Counted from the first letter of the stretch, positions 49,061-60,427 are shown. The stretch: DNA of 64,000 bases from Geomicrobium sp. JCM 19038 (GCF_000698125.1 NZ_BAXA01000003.1:62001-126000); one strand, 5' to 3'. Notes: a model not told the origin generated them from the sequence alone. Program-made: numbers and translations.

Positions 49061-49077
49061 GTTCGTCACCTCAATCG

Positions 49078-49335
49078 AAAAAAAGCTCCTATTTCATCCG
49101 TATTAAGGACGAAATAGGAGCTTTTCCGCGGTACCACCTTGATTAACCACAGCGATGTGGTTCACTTGTACTCTTTATCGCAGAGTAAACGGTCAGCGGT
49201 TAACTGACTGCTCAAGGTAGGTTTCAAAGGAGTTAGTGGCGCGAAGGTTTCAGCGGTTGCTTCGCTCTCTGTGGCATAACGTCCTTTTACTTGTCCTGTC
49301 ATCGCATTTCGATCATTAACGTACATATGAAAGTG
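49078..49335 (-). promoter_or_regulatory. T-box riboswitch of proBAC
   Basis: The conserved T-box sequence AAGGTGGTACCGCGG is at 49127-49141 on the minus strand. It is followed by a 12-bp terminator stem (AGCTCCTATTTC with GAAATAGGAGCT) and a T run ending at about 49078. Upstream is a Stem I region with the AGAGAGCGAAG segment and a hairpin closed by GCGAAG/CTTCGC. The regulated genes make it a proline T-box; CCU triplets in Stem I are candidates for the specifier, not assigned with certainty. Confidence 0.93.
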
Positions 49336-49341
49336 AACATA

Positions 49342-49370
49342 TAATATCATTTTCTCCATAGGCATGCAAG
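49342..49370 (-). promoter_or_regulatory. Sigma-A promoter of proBAC
   Basis: On the minus strand: -35 TTGCAT, 17-base spacer, -10 TATTAT, right before the T-box leader. Confidence 0.8.
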
Positions 49371-49475
49371 CACAAAGGCGTGAGACTTCGTTGCTTTTTC
49401 ATGGAAACTGAGTAGTCATCACTCTTGTTTTTGAATAGAGTCATGAGTACAAACGATGGCAACGTTGTGACGGCG

Positions 49476-49504
49476 TTGTCACTAACTTGTTCCCATGATA
49501 AACT
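49476..49504 (+). promoter_or_regulatory. Promoter candidate of ylbG
   Basis: -35 TTGTCA, 17-base spacer, -10 TAAACT, 41 bases before the ylbG start. Confidence 0.5.
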
Positions 49505-49545
49505 AATGGAATAACATTCCGGTTTTACCGTAAGGGGCGGTACCT

Positions 49546-49815
49546 ATGTATCAACAAAGACAAGGACTAGTAGTCTGGGTACAATCGTTAAAACACGTCA
49601 GACATTTACGCAAGTATGGACACGTCCAATACGTATCTAAGAAAATGAAATATGTTGTCTTATATTGCAATGTCGACGATGCCAACAGTGTATCCGAACA
49701 AATTGGACGATTGAATTTTGTCCACAACATAGAATGGTCGGTTCGAAGGGAACTTGATTTGAATTTCGAAGACGACACTCAATTGGAAAGAACAAATGAA
49801 CATTTGCATACTTAA
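49546..49815 (+). CDS. ylbG: YlbG, UPF0298 family protein
   Basis: An 89-residue protein with the UPF0298 core: RQGLVVWVQSLKHVRHLRKYGHVQYVSKKMKYVVLYCNVDDA. The rest is an acidic tail. In B. subtilis it directly follows ylbF; here it stands alone. Function unknown. Confidence 0.92.
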   Translation: MYQQRQGLVVWVQSLKHVRHLRKYGHVQYVSKKMKYVVLYCNVDDANSVSEQIGRLNFVHNIEWSVRRELDLNFEDDTQLERTNEHLHT

Positions 49816-49850
49816 TGGCTTGAGTACTCATACTCAAGCTTCTTTTATAC

Positions 49851-49988
49851 AAAAAAAGCCGCGCGCCCATATGGACACGCGGAGCCTGTTGTTATCGACA
49901 GGCAATGGGAGAGGAGAAACCGGAGGAAGCGCTTATGGGGAAACGTAAGCGTTCTCCGCGGTTACTTGCAACATGGGATCATGTTGCT
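49851..49988 (-). ncRNA. csfG: CsfG sporulation small RNA
   Basis: Lies between ylbG and rsmD (ylbH), the known place of csfG. Read on the minus strand it begins with the hairpin GCAACATG/CATGTTGC, then AACCG...CGGTT enclosing CGCTTA/TAAGCG pairs, C-rich single strands (CTTCCTCC, TTTCTCCTCTCCC), then GCCTGT/ACAGGC. It ends in the terminator CCGCGTGTCC-ATAT-GGGCGCGCGG plus seven T. A sigma-F/sigma-G-like promoter lies directly upstream. Position, promoter type and C-rich loops all fit; the target is unknown. Confidence 0.85.
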
Positions 49989-49993
49989 AACTC

Positions 49994-50023
49994 TATCATG
50001 TCCGTAAACGTGCAAGAATATAC
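49994..50023 (-). promoter_or_regulatory. Sigma-F/sigma-G-type promoter of csfG
   Basis: On the minus strand GTATA, 18 bases, CATGATA. This fits the sigma-G pattern (GHATR-18-CATHHTA) with one mismatch and the sigma-F pattern with two. It lies six bases before the predicted RNA start. Confidence 0.7.
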
Positions 50024-50115
50024 AAACCGATGTGAATCTTTTTCTTGAATTGTCACTTTCAAGGTATGATAAACTAAAAGGGTTTTATGAATGCAAGATA
50101 GAAAGGAAGTTAACG

Positions 50116-52359
<2,244 letters not shown>

Positions 52360-52533
52360 AAGAACAGCCTCCTCATTGGTGGACTCAGGACAAGGCATTG
52401 TACTTTCATAATTACGTTTCGTTCACAAAAATAGAACGAGCTCTCGTTTTCTTTTAAAATTAGGAATGAGTCTCGAAAGACTGGTAAGCTATCATAGAAG
52501 TCATTTCTTTGGTATTAAACGGAGGAGTGAAAT

Positions 52534-53325
52534 GTGGAACAACGAAAACCGAAAGTTGGTCTTGCTTTAGGTTCTGGCGGAGCGCGGGGAATTGCTCACG
52601 TCGGAGTCCTTGACGTATTTGAGAAAGAAAATATTCCGATTGATTATATTGCAGGCAGTAGTATGGGTTCACTCGTTGGTGCGCTATTTGCGCTTGGACA
52701 TTCAGCGACTGATTTGGAAGAATTAGCATCATTGTTTAAACGAAAGTACTTTGTTGATTTTACGGTTCCGAAAATGGGGCTCATCAATGGGAAGCGAATT
52801 GAAGAATTAATTTATATGCTCACTCAAGGCAAAAATATCGAAGACTTAGAGGTCCCACTCTCAATCGTTACGACGGATTTGCAAAAAGGGAGATCAGTCA
52901 TTCTAGATTCGGGTAGCATTTCAAAAGCCGTTCGAGCGAGCATTTCAATTCCTGGCATTTTTGTACCCGTACAATATGATGGCAAGATTCTCGTTGATGG
53001 TGGGATTGTTGATCGTGTTCCGATTCAAGCGGTTCGCAACATGGGCGCAGATATCGTGATTGCGGTTGATGTTTCATTTTTTCCAAAGGACCCACCGATT
53101 ACGTCGATTTATGATGTGATAATGCAAAGTATGGAAATTATGGGAAGAGAGATCGTGGAAAGCAAATGGCTCCAAGCTGATGTGCTGATGCGACCGATTT
53201 TGAAGCAGCATAGTACTGTCGCTTTTCAAGAAATTGAAGCACTCGTTGAACAAGGGAGAGTAGAAGCCAGTCATTACGTAGAAGACATAAGACGGCGCAT
53301 ATTGAATTGGGAGGAGAAGCGATGA
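52534..53325 (+). CDS. ylbK: Patatin-like phospholipase YlbK
   Basis: A 263-residue hydrolase of the patatin/RssA family. It has the oxyanion loop LGSGGARGIAHVG, the nucleophile elbow GSSMG and the catalytic Asp in VDGGIVDRVP. The start is GTG at 52534 after GGAGGAG. Its end overlaps the ylbL start (ATGA), so both are co-translated. Confidence 0.93.
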   Translation: MEQRKPKVGLALGSGGARGIAHVGVLDVFEKENIPIDYIAGSSMGSLVGALFALGHSATDLEELASLFKRKYFVDFTVPKMGLINGKRIEELIYMLTQGKNIEDLEVPLSIVTTDLQKGRSVILDSGSISKAVRASISIPGIFVPVQYDGKILVDGGIVDRVPIQAVRNMGADIVIAVDVSFFPKDPPITSIYDVIMQSMEIMGREIVESKWLQADVLMRPILKQHSTVAFQEIEALVEQGRVEASHYVEDIRRRILNWEEKR

Positions 53326-54386
53326 GCGAGAAGAACAACCGAAGTAAACCTACAAAGACGCTGTGGATCATAGCAATTAGCTTACTCGCTGTACTTTTGA
53401 TTCAACAGATCCCAATTGGTTATTATTATTCTCAACCTGGAGATGCCACTGGTCTTCAAGAAATCATTACGGTTGAAGGGGGTTCAGACCTTGAAGAGGG
53501 AGAGTTTTACTTAACGACAATTTTGCAAAGTCGAGCCAACCCCTTTTTGTATTTATGGTCGTTTTTAAGCCCGTACCGCGTGTTAACACCAGAAGAGATG
53601 ATTATGACCGAGAACGAAAGTGATGAAGAATACCACCATCGCCAAGTCGAGTCGATGAGGCAATCTCAAGATGCTGCAAAAATTGCAGCCTACCGAGCAG
53701 CGGGAGCAAGTGTAGATATCGAAGAAAATGGGGTTTTTGTTACTCAGTTTGTTGATGGAATGGGTGCAGTAGATGTACTAGAAGCCGGTGATTTAATCAT
53801 TGGCGTCGATGAGCAAACGATTCTTAATTTCACAGAACTAACCGAAGCATTGTCTGAGAAAATGGAAGGTGAAGAAGCGGTGTTAAGCGTCATTCGTGAA
53901 GGGGAACAAATACAAGTTGATGTTGAAATGCAAACATTCCCGAATGCAGGAGAAGAGAATGGTCAGCCAGAGGATGCAGTCGGGTTAGGGATTATCTATC
54001 CTGTTAATGACCGCACCGTGACATTTGATCCGGAAGTTACGATTGAGGCAGGAGCCATTGGTGGCCCTTCTGCAGGGTTAATGTTCTCGTTAGAAATCTA
54101 TAATCAATTGCAAGAGGATGATATTACACGAGGACTTAACGTAGCAGGCACAGGATCCATTGATGAAGACGGAAATGTTGGCAGAATCGGAGGCATTTCT
54201 CAAAAGATCGTTGCTGCAGATCAAGCCGGCATCGACATTTTCTTTGCACCTAATGATGAAGAGCTTGGTGAACTTTCAAACTATCAACAAGCCATAGAAG
54301 CAGCAGAAGACATCAATACCGACATGCAAGTCGTCCCAATTTCTACACTTGAAGAAGCGATTGACTATTTACGTTCTGTCGCTTAA
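53322..54386 (+). CDS. ylbL: Membrane PDZ/Lon-type serine protease YlbL
   Basis: A 354-residue protein: an N-terminal membrane helix (LWIIAISLLAVLLIQQIP), a PDZ domain (VTQFVDGMGAVDVLEAGDLIIGVDEQTI), and a Lon-like S16 protease domain with the catalytic Ser in GGPSAGLMFSLEIY and Lys in GGISQKIVAA. The B. subtilis homologue cleaves the DNA-damage division inhibitor YneA. It overlaps ylbM by 18 bases at the 3' ends. Confidence 0.94.
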   Translation: MSEKNNRSKPTKTLWIIAISLLAVLLIQQIPIGYYYSQPGDATGLQEIITVEGGSDLEEGEFYLTTILQSRANPFLYLWSFLSPYRVLTPEEMIMTENESDEEYHHRQVESMRQSQDAAKIAAYRAAGASVDIEENGVFVTQFVDGMGAVDVLEAGDLIIGVDEQTILNFTELTEALSEKMEGEEAVLSVIREGEQIQVDVEMQTFPNAGEENGQPEDAVGLGIIYPVNDRTVTFDPEVTIEAGAIGGPSAGLMFSLEIYNQLQEDDITRGLNVAGTGSIDEDGNVGRIGGISQKIVAADQAGIDIFFAPNDEELGELSNYQQAIEAAEDINTDMQVVPISTLEEAIDYLRSVA

Positions 54387-55580
54387 AACGATCGGTTTCT
54401 CGTATTCGCGTTGGTAGAAGTCAGGCCTGGTTGAAGTTGGTAAATAGCTCCAATAAGCAAATGCGGCTTTTTCATCGAGTCGCATTTGTGCGTTTTTTTG
54501 CCTCGGCGGACGGTCGTACAGTTGAAGTGTTGTTTCTTTCTTAACTTTGCTTAAATAGGCTTGACCCACCTTAGAAAATCCTAACAAACGAACCGCAGAC
54601 GGTTGACGGTTCGCACCTAATGCGTCAGCCATGCTCGCTTTCGTCGTTTTTGTTAAAATGTGGACGAGTGTACGTTGAATTCGAACCCAGGTGTATCGTT
54701 TTGTTTTTACGAGATTCATAAACGATTGGAAGCTGTCAGCTTTTTTTGCTGCGTTGACTAGCCGATATTCTAATCCTTCTTGAACGTCATAGTAAGAAGC
54801 AAGAACTGTGATGTCAGTCGTTAATAATTCATGTTGTAAGTACTTGTAATAGTCATCCCACGACACGAGTGGATGCTCGGTTAGTGCAGCGTACGTTTCA
54901 TTTGGCACGAAAGGGCGAATGTCTTCAAGTTCATCGTTTGACAGTGCCCGTCTAATTGCAGTTGCGCTGGCGATTGCACTTTTTTCTTCAAGGTCTTCGC
55001 TATGGTATCCACTTCCGGTGCGCTGAATTGTTTCAGGCTGAATCGAAGCGTTTAATTCCCTTGCGGATTTCACGTACTGATAACCTAGAATGTTATTCGG
55101 TTGACTTAAATCTGGGAACGTCGTAGGTGGTGTTAATTCAAGAAATGCTTCAGACTGTGCTCTAGGGTATGACGCTCCTTCATTCATGCGTTTTTTTACG
55201 TGCGATTCTAGCGTTTGTTCATGTTGTTGCATAAACTGATCTAATTCCTTAAAAGCATCAATGTCACCGTATTCACTACCAAAGTAAAACGAGTCGATGA
55301 GTAAGTCGTTAAGAATTGAAACGCTTCCTCGAGCAAACAAGCTTGCATGTTGACTAGAATAAGCGTAGGGGAGTTCAACGACTAGATCAGCACCTGCATC
55401 AAGGGCGAGCTTCGTACGCGTTTGTCGCGAATAACTTGCAGGTTCGCCTCGTTGTAAAAAATACCCACTCATGACACAAACGACGACGTCTGCTTTCGCA
55501 TGTTTTTTTGAGGTTTGTAAATGATAGAGATGACCGTTATGAAAAGGGTTGTATTCCACGATAAGCCCAATTGCTTTCAT
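54369..55580 (-). CDS. tmcAL: tRNA(Met) cytidine acetate ligase
   Basis: A 403-residue enzyme (YlbM) that forms N4-acetylcytidine in the anticodon of elongator tRNA-Met from acetate and ATP. The nucleotidyltransferase motif is IVEYNPFHNGHLYHL at the start, then CVMSGYFLQRGEPA and FGSEYGD. The start is ATG at 55580 after AAGGGTG; longer in-frame extension upstream is not conserved. Confidence 0.93.
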   Translation of the reverse strand: MKAIGLIVEYNPFHNGHLYHLQTSKKHAKADVVVCVMSGYFLQRGEPASYSRQTRTKLALDAGADLVVELPYAYSSQHASLFARGSVSILNDLLIDSFYFGSEYGDIDAFKELDQFMQQHEQTLESHVKKRMNEGASYPRAQSEAFLELTPPTTFPDLSQPNNILGYQYVKSARELNASIQPETIQRTGSGYHSEDLEEKSAIASATAIRRALSNDELEDIRPFVPNETYAALTEHPLVSWDDYYKYLQHELLTTDITVLASYYDVQEGLEYRLVNAAKKADSFQSFMNLVKTKRYTWVRIQRTLVHILTKTTKASMADALGANRQPSAVRLLGFSKVGQAYLSKVKKETTLQLYDRPPRQKNAQMRLDEKAAFAYWSYLPTSTRPDFYQREYEKPIVLSDRT

Positions 55581-55707
55581 AATCACCCTTCTTTCGTAAT
55601 TTGAATGTGAAATCATCGTTCGCTTACAGTATAATGTAAAGAAAAAATGTTGACAAACAAGCATAATGACAGCTATAATTACTTTTGTTGCTTTGAGGTG
55701 ATAAATA

Positions 55708-56241
55708 ATGCGCTGGACGATTCAACAGCTTCTAACAAGCCGTCAAGATACAATCCCTTTCGAGAAGGATGTGAACGTATCTGAACTTGTAGAACGCGAT
55801 CAAGAACTGCGTGATATCTCACCTGTTCATATCAAAGGTTTTGTTCAGATTACTAGCCAGTATGCGACCTTTCAGTTTACAGCGACAGGTACGTTCGTGT
55901 TGCCTTGCGCTCGCACGTTGGTCGATACAACGTCTCCATTTGAAATTGACATTATTGAGCGATTTCGAATTGATGGTTTGCCAGTAACTGATGATGAAGA
56001 TGAAACGCTGCATGAACCGGAAAATGGTTATGTTGATCTTCTCCCATATATTAAGGAGAACATTCTACTTGTAATTCCAATTCGTGTCATTAATGAAGAT
56101 GAAGACCTTAAAAAAGATGGACTAACATCTGGAAACGGTTGGGAATTAAGCGAAAAGCAAAGCCAAGAGAATGATGATGATCAAAACGCCATTGATCCCC
56201 GTTTGAAAGACTTAGCTAAGTATTTTCAAAACGATCAATAA
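55708..56241 (+). CDS. ylbN: DUF177/YceD family protein (YlbN)
   Basis: A 177-residue soluble protein with the family's conserved CARTLVDTTSPFEIDIIERF and VDLLPYIKENILLVIPIRV; the usual acidic C-terminal portion follows. It is always upstream of rpmF and is linked to 23S rRNA accumulation in other organisms. The start ATG follows GAGGTGA. Confidence 0.92.
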   Translation: MRWTIQQLLTSRQDTIPFEKDVNVSELVERDQELRDISPVHIKGFVQITSQYATFQFTATGTFVLPCARTLVDTTSPFEIDIIERFRIDGLPVTDDEDETLHEPENGYVDLLPYIKENILLVIPIRVINEDEDLKKDGLTSGNGWELSEKQSQENDDDQNAIDPRLKDLAKYFQNDQ

Positions 56242-56337
56242 TGAAGATGATCATAGATGGTTGCGCGTAGCTTCATGCATGTTGAAATGGATAATGTTTA
56301 AGGTAGTATCGATTTGTTAAAGGAGGTGGCAAGAGAC

Positions 56338-56511
56338 ATGGCAGTACCTAAAAGAAAAACATCTAGTACTCGTAAAAACAAACGCCGTACGCACGTAAAA
56401 CTTGCTGTACCAGGTATGACAAAATGCCCGGAATGTGGAGAGCTTAAGCGTTCACACCGCGTATGTAAATCATGCGGAACGTACAAAGGTGAAAGTGTTG
56501 TAGAAGCGTAA
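56338..56511 (+). CDS. rpmF: Ribosomal protein bL32
   Basis: A 57-residue ribosomal protein: [19 protein letters not shown] at the start, then the zinc ribbon [18 protein letters not shown] with four Cys, so this is the zinc-binding form. The start is ATG at 56338, nine bases after AAAGGAGG. Confidence 0.97.
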   Translation: MAVPKRKTSSTRKNKRRTHVKLAVPGMTKCPECGELKRSHRVCKSCGTYKGESVVEA

Positions 56512-56520
56512 ACAGTAAGG

Positions 56521-56558
56521 AAGTCCCTTTATCAATATGATAGAGGGGCTTTTTTTAA
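56521..56558 (+). terminator. Terminator of rpmF
   Basis: 14-bp stem AAGTCCCTTTATCA / TGATAGAGGGGCTT (two G-U pairs) followed by seven T. Confidence 0.9.
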
Positions 56559-56643
56559 TTTCTCTTATGAATCATAGACTTACGAATTCTTGCATAAAAG
56601 TACATATCGGATTCTACTTACTATGAGGGTTGGAGGGATGGAA

Positions 56644-57144
56644 ATGACAGCAATTCGTCAAGACGCCTGGAGCCAAGAGGAAGATCAGTTACTAAGTGAT
56701 CTCGTATTAGCTCACATTCGAGAAGGAAAAACACAATTACAAGCTTTTGAAGAAGTAGGCAGTCGCTTAAAGCGAACGGCAGCTGCGTGTGGCTTTCGCT
56801 GGAATGCGACCATTCGAAAGCAATATACGAAAGAAATTGAGGCAGCAAAAGAGAATCGTCATTATGAACAAGCGCATGCAGAAGTAGCAAGTGTAGCGGA
56901 TGTAACAACTAAAACAAGTTCTACGTTAAGTAGCATGAAAGATGTAATTGATTACTTGCAAACACTCGATGAATCAGAGTTGTACACAAAGAGGATTGAG
57001 AGTGAATTACAGAAAAAGCAATTAGAAAACGAAGCGCTCGTCTTAAAGCTTACGAAAGTAGAACGAGAACTAAAAGCTGTTCAACATGATTACCAATCGT
57101 TTATCTCACTTCTAGAAAAAGCGAAAAGTCATTCGCGAATATAA
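56644..57144 (+). CDS. rsfA: RsfA-family prespore transcription factor (YlbO)
   Basis: A 166-residue protein. An N-terminal Myb/SANT-like domain is seen ([50 protein letters not shown]) and a C-terminal coiled coil ([27 protein letters not shown]). RsfA regulates some sigma-F-dependent genes during sporulation. The start is ATG at 56644, seven bases after GGAGG; ATG at 56638 is close to the site. Confidence 0.92.
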   Translation: MTAIRQDAWSQEEDQLLSDLVLAHIREGKTQLQAFEEVGSRLKRTAAACGFRWNATIRKQYTKEIEAAKENRHYEQAHAEVASVADVTTKTSSTLSSMKDVIDYLQTLDESELYTKRIESELQKKQLENEALVLKLTKVERELKAVQHDYQSFISLLEKAKSHSRI

Positions 57145-57145
57145 A

Positions 57146-57180
57146 AAAAGACGGGTCGCAATTATTGCGACTCGTCTTTT
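57146..57180. terminator. Bidirectional terminator between rsfA and ylbP
   Basis: AAAAGACGGGTCGCAA / TTGCGACTCGTCTTTT with one G-U pair. Confidence 0.92.
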
Positions 57181-57653
57181 TGTAAGGTTTGTGCTTTTAC
57201 ATTAGATGGGTACCAAACGTAAGGGTTCTCTCCACGATCACGAATTTCATCGTAATGTACCGCATCAAATTTCATATTTAGCCAAAACTGATCAGATCCT
57301 TGGCGTGCATTTGTTTTAACTGGATAACCAAATGATTTCGCGTGTTCAACGAGTGCTTTACCAAAACGTTGGTTACGATAAGGTTCAAGAACTTCGAGTT
57401 TCCAAAGCTCTAAGTATTTTTGTGCTGGGGAGAAATATAAGTCATATGCCTTGTCAATCTCATATAAACACATTCTCGCTACGAGCCTGTCCCCGATGTA
57501 AATGCCGAAAAAAGGAGACTTGCTGTTATTTTCAATCATATCTTGCTCTAATTCTTCTTTCATAGAAAGTTCTTGAATGCCAACTTCCCGGAATGCTTTA
57601 AAATCCTCAAGTGTTTTGTAATTAATTCGGAGTTGCTCAATTTGTACGTCCAA
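57162..57653 (-). CDS. ylbP: GNAT acetyltransferase YlbP
   Basis: A 163-residue N-acetyltransferase with the acetyl-CoA loop in LEVLEPYRNQRFGKALVEHA and the C-terminal WLNMKFDAVHYDEIRDRGENPYVWYP segment typical of YlbP. Substrate unknown. Its terminator is shared with rsfA. Confidence 0.9.
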   Translation of the reverse strand: MDVQIEQLRINYKTLEDFKAFREVGIQELSMKEELEQDMIENNSKSPFFGIYIGDRLVARMCLYEIDKAYDLYFSPAQKYLELWKLEVLEPYRNQRFGKALVEHAKSFGYPVKTNARQGSDQFWLNMKFDAVHYDEIRDRGENPYVWYPSNVKAQTLQKDESQ

Positions 57654-57854
57654 TGAAGTGCCTCCTTCGCTGTCTGTATTACAATTCTATACTACTATAA
57701 ATTAACATTTTTGTCGTAGGTGACGACAAAAATCATTGAAAGACAGTTAAGCATTTCTTTATTGGGTTATGCTAAACTGGGTAGTAGAGAATGGGCTGCG
57801 TACACCAAAAGAATAGACACCTTTGCTGCTGCTCGAAGGGAGTTGTAGCGAGAC

Positions 57855-58237
57855 TTGACGATGATTACTTTACTTACAGTGCTTATTACTTTTCCGCTCG
57901 TCGTTTTTTTGTTACTATCAGTTTTGCTTGTACGTTTTATGAGCAATAAAACGAGGGCGTTAAAAATTGCTGCAGATTGTAGTGTGCCGTTTTTCTTTTT
58001 TGCAGTAATGATGATTTGGTATGAACTGTTTACGATCGGCTTTATTTGGATTGCTTGGTGTTTTTATTCATTGGTATGTGGTTAACATTTGCCCAGTGGA
58101 AGAAGTTCGGCGATCTTTACGGTAGAAAGTTATTTACAGCGATTTGGCGAACGTATTTTATCGTTTTAGTGCCGATTTATGTTACGTTGTTATGCATCGG
58201 AATCCTTTCGAGTGTAACTACATATTTCACAGCATAA
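57855..58237 (+). CDS. DUF3397 membrane protein, frame broken by one missing base
   Basis: Small four-helix membrane protein of the DUF3397 type, usually upstream of bshC and mraZ in Bacillaceae. The first part (MITLLTVLITFPLVVFLLLSVLLVRF through SVPFFFFAVMMIWYELFTIGFIW) stops at 58085. The continuation (LVFLFIGMWLTFAQWKKFGDLYGRKLFTAIWRTYFIVLVPIYV) lies in the next frame. One base missing near 58050 would give a protein of about 127 residues, the normal length. TTG at 57855 or ATG at 57861 may start it; the ribosome site is weak. Confidence 0.8.
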
Positions 58238-58280
58238 GCTTGATGTGAACGCACGAACTCGTCAAGAAAGGTCGGGAATC

Positions 58281-59899
58281 ATGACAATAGAAAGATATTC
58301 AATGAATTTGGATAAATGGTTGAGTGGATACGCAAGTGGCGATGATGAAGTTCAATGTTTGTTTGATTATCGACCGATCGGTCATTCAACCGAACGCTTT
58401 GAAGAATTAAAGAGTTATCAGTTAAACCACGATGATTTGCGTCAGGCGCTGCGCGAATATCATCAGCAATTTGAATACAATGACATGCAGTTAGCGCAAA
58501 TTGAGAAATTAAAAGATCAAAACGCTACGGTCATCGTAGGGGGACAGCAAGCAGGTCTTTTTACTGGACCGATCTATACAATTGCTAAAGCCTTAACGAT
58601 CATCCAAAAAGCGAAGGTCGAACAAGAGCGTCTGCAAACGCCAGTAATTCCGGTTTTTTGGATCGCTGGAGAAGATCATGATATTGATGAAGTGAACCAC
58701 GTGTATGTACACAGCACAACGGGTAGTGTAAAGCGAGTGAAGTATACTGGAGAGACGAAAGCAGGGGCGCCAGTGACGCATCAGCCTCTTGAACGTGAAG
58801 CGATAGAGAAGATGATTGATGAGATTCTAATCGCGCTTGGTGAAACGGACCACACGAAATCATTGCGTGACAAGCTGCAACAGTTCGCGGCACGTTCTAG
58901 CACGTTCACTCATTTCTTTGCTGAGATGATGTCTTGGATCTTTAAAGATGAAGGGCTTGTGCTCATTGACCCTGAAGAACCAATTTTTAGAAAGATGATG
59001 GGGAACATATTTGAAGCGCTGCTTTTGCAAAATGAAGATGTACGCCAAAGCTTTGTGAAAAGCAGTGAGCGTATGGAAGAGCAAGGGGAAGAACCGTTTA
59101 TTACCCTTTCCAAAGATCATGCTCATCTGTTTTACCATATCGACGGCTATCGAGAGAAGCTCGTTGCAAATGAAGACGGAACGCTTTCAATTAGTGATCA
59201 TCGCTTTAATCAATCGTCGAAACAATGGGCAAAAGAAGCTCAAGAATATCCTGAGCGCTTTAGTAGCAACGTATTTACGAGACCGTTTGTACAAGAGCAG
59301 ATGTTGCCTGTATTGTATTTTGTAGCAGGTCCAGGTGAAATTAAATATTGGTCGATGCTTAAGCCATTTTTCCATCAATTTAACCGCAAAGTTCCTCCTG
59401 TCACCTTGCGCTTACAACAAACGTTTGTAAACCGACGTAGCGAAAAGGGCATTCGCGTTAGCCAAAAAACGCCTTTAGAAATCGTTTCAGAAGGTACACG
59501 AGCAAGAAGAGAAGAGCTAAAAGAGCTGTACCATAAAGTGGACAGTGAGAAACTGTATGAACGCAGTGTCAGCCTTCTAGAAGAAGCGGAGAAAGAAATG
59601 AGAGAAGCGCTTCTTTCATTTTCTAGAAGCGAAGAACGATATAGTGATCGTCGTTTAAATGAAATGAAACGAACATTTGAGTCGATGCGAGACAGAATCG
59701 ACAGCTGGCAGTACCACAAAGCGGACGTTGACATTAACAAACTCACTCATGCGGAGCTCACTTATCGCCTAACGGTAAACCACAAGAGCGAATGTTAACG
59801 ATCGTCCAAGTAATAAATGAGATTGGAATTGAACGTTTACGAACCCTCTTGTTTAGTGCAACGTTTGAAGAGTATCAACATCTCGTCTATTACGAATAA
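58281..59899 (+). CDS. bshC: Bacillithiol biosynthesis cysteine-adding enzyme, frame broken by one missing base
   Basis: Last step of bacillithiol synthesis, adding Cys to GlcN-malate (YllA in B. subtilis). Motifs: VVGGQQAGLFTGPIYTIAKA-type segment near residue 90, FWIAGEDHDIDEVNHVYV, and VLYFVAGPGEIKYW. Translation stops at 59798, but adding one G at 59774-59775 turns TVNHKSEC-stop into TGKPQERMLTIVQVINEIG. It then ends at 59899, giving 539 residues, the same as B. subtilis BshC. The lost tail is conserved, so a sequencing error is likely. The start is ATG at 58281. Confidence 0.93.
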
Positions 59900-59944
59900 A
59901 TCCCCCACTTGTCCCCACGAGTAGAGTGGGTTAATCGATTAAGC

Positions 59945-59986
59945 CGGTGTTTTTCTTCTAAGTGGAAGGAAAACGCCGTTTTTTTT
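59945..59986 (+). terminator. Terminator of bshC
   Basis: CGGTGTTTTTCTTC / GGAAGGAAAACGCCG with T8; 14 bp including two G-U pairs. Confidence 0.88.
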
Positions 59987-60026
59987 ATTTTTATTGATTG
60001 AATTATTTGTCTTTTATCGTAAGGCA

Positions 60027-60176
60027 ATGAAAAAAGCGATGTCTGAAGAATGTAGAATCCGTCGGAAGAAACGTCTAATTAGACAGAGCCCGTCAAAACT
60101 TACAGCAGGAATGAAACGATCCTCGACATCGAGTGAAATGCCCCGTGAAGTTTACGCCATTTTTCACGGTATTTAG
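60027..60176 (+). CDS. Possible small basic peptide
   Basis: A 49-codon frame (MKKAMSEECRIRRKKRLIRQ at the start) with many Arg and Lys. Its only support is a weak GTAAGG before the ATG and a hairpin about 60 bases downstream. No family is recognised. It may be chance. Confidence 0.25.
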   Translation: MKKAMSEECRIRRKKRLIRQSPSKLTAGMKRSSTSSEMPREVYAIFHGI

Positions 60177-60368
60177 CGCGTAGTGAGATTGATAATAGTG
60201 ATATATTTACTGAATAAGTGAAAACTGTAGTTATAAGAGCACGGGAAAGCCTGATTTGTCAAGGTTTTCCCGTGCTTATTCTCGTTTGTAATCGCGACAA
60301 AATTAGCGTCATTTCATAAGGTAATAAAACTGTAAAGAAATTGACGTAAAAAAATCGAGTATAAAACG

Positions 60369-60393
60369 TGGTGTAAAGTGGGGGATTGTGGTA
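60369..60393 (+). promoter_or_regulatory. MraZ box (operator)
   Basis: Three TGGNN repeats, TGGTG (60369-60373), TGGGG (60379-60383) and TGGTA (60389-60393), each separated by exactly five bases. This is the ten-base periodic arrangement recognised by MraZ, placed 35 bases upstream of mraZ. It indicates self-control of the division/cell-wall operon. Confidence 0.75.
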
Positions 60394-60427
60394 AGTTAAA
60401 AATATCAAGTGGAGGGGGATGGCGAAC

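Larger units (their letters stand above)
59987..60427 (+). other. bshC-mraZ intergenic region
   Basis: Holds a doubtful small frame (60027-60176), a terminator-like hairpin at 60238-60276 (AGCACGGGAAA / TTTCCCGTGCT) and the mraZ control region. A TTGACG at about 60339 could be a -35 for mraZ, but no well-spaced -10 is clear. Nothing else is recognised. Confidence 0.5.

Noticed and set aside
49162-49365. 67-codon frame before proB
   Set aside because: It lies inside the T-box leader; the RNA structure explains the sequence.
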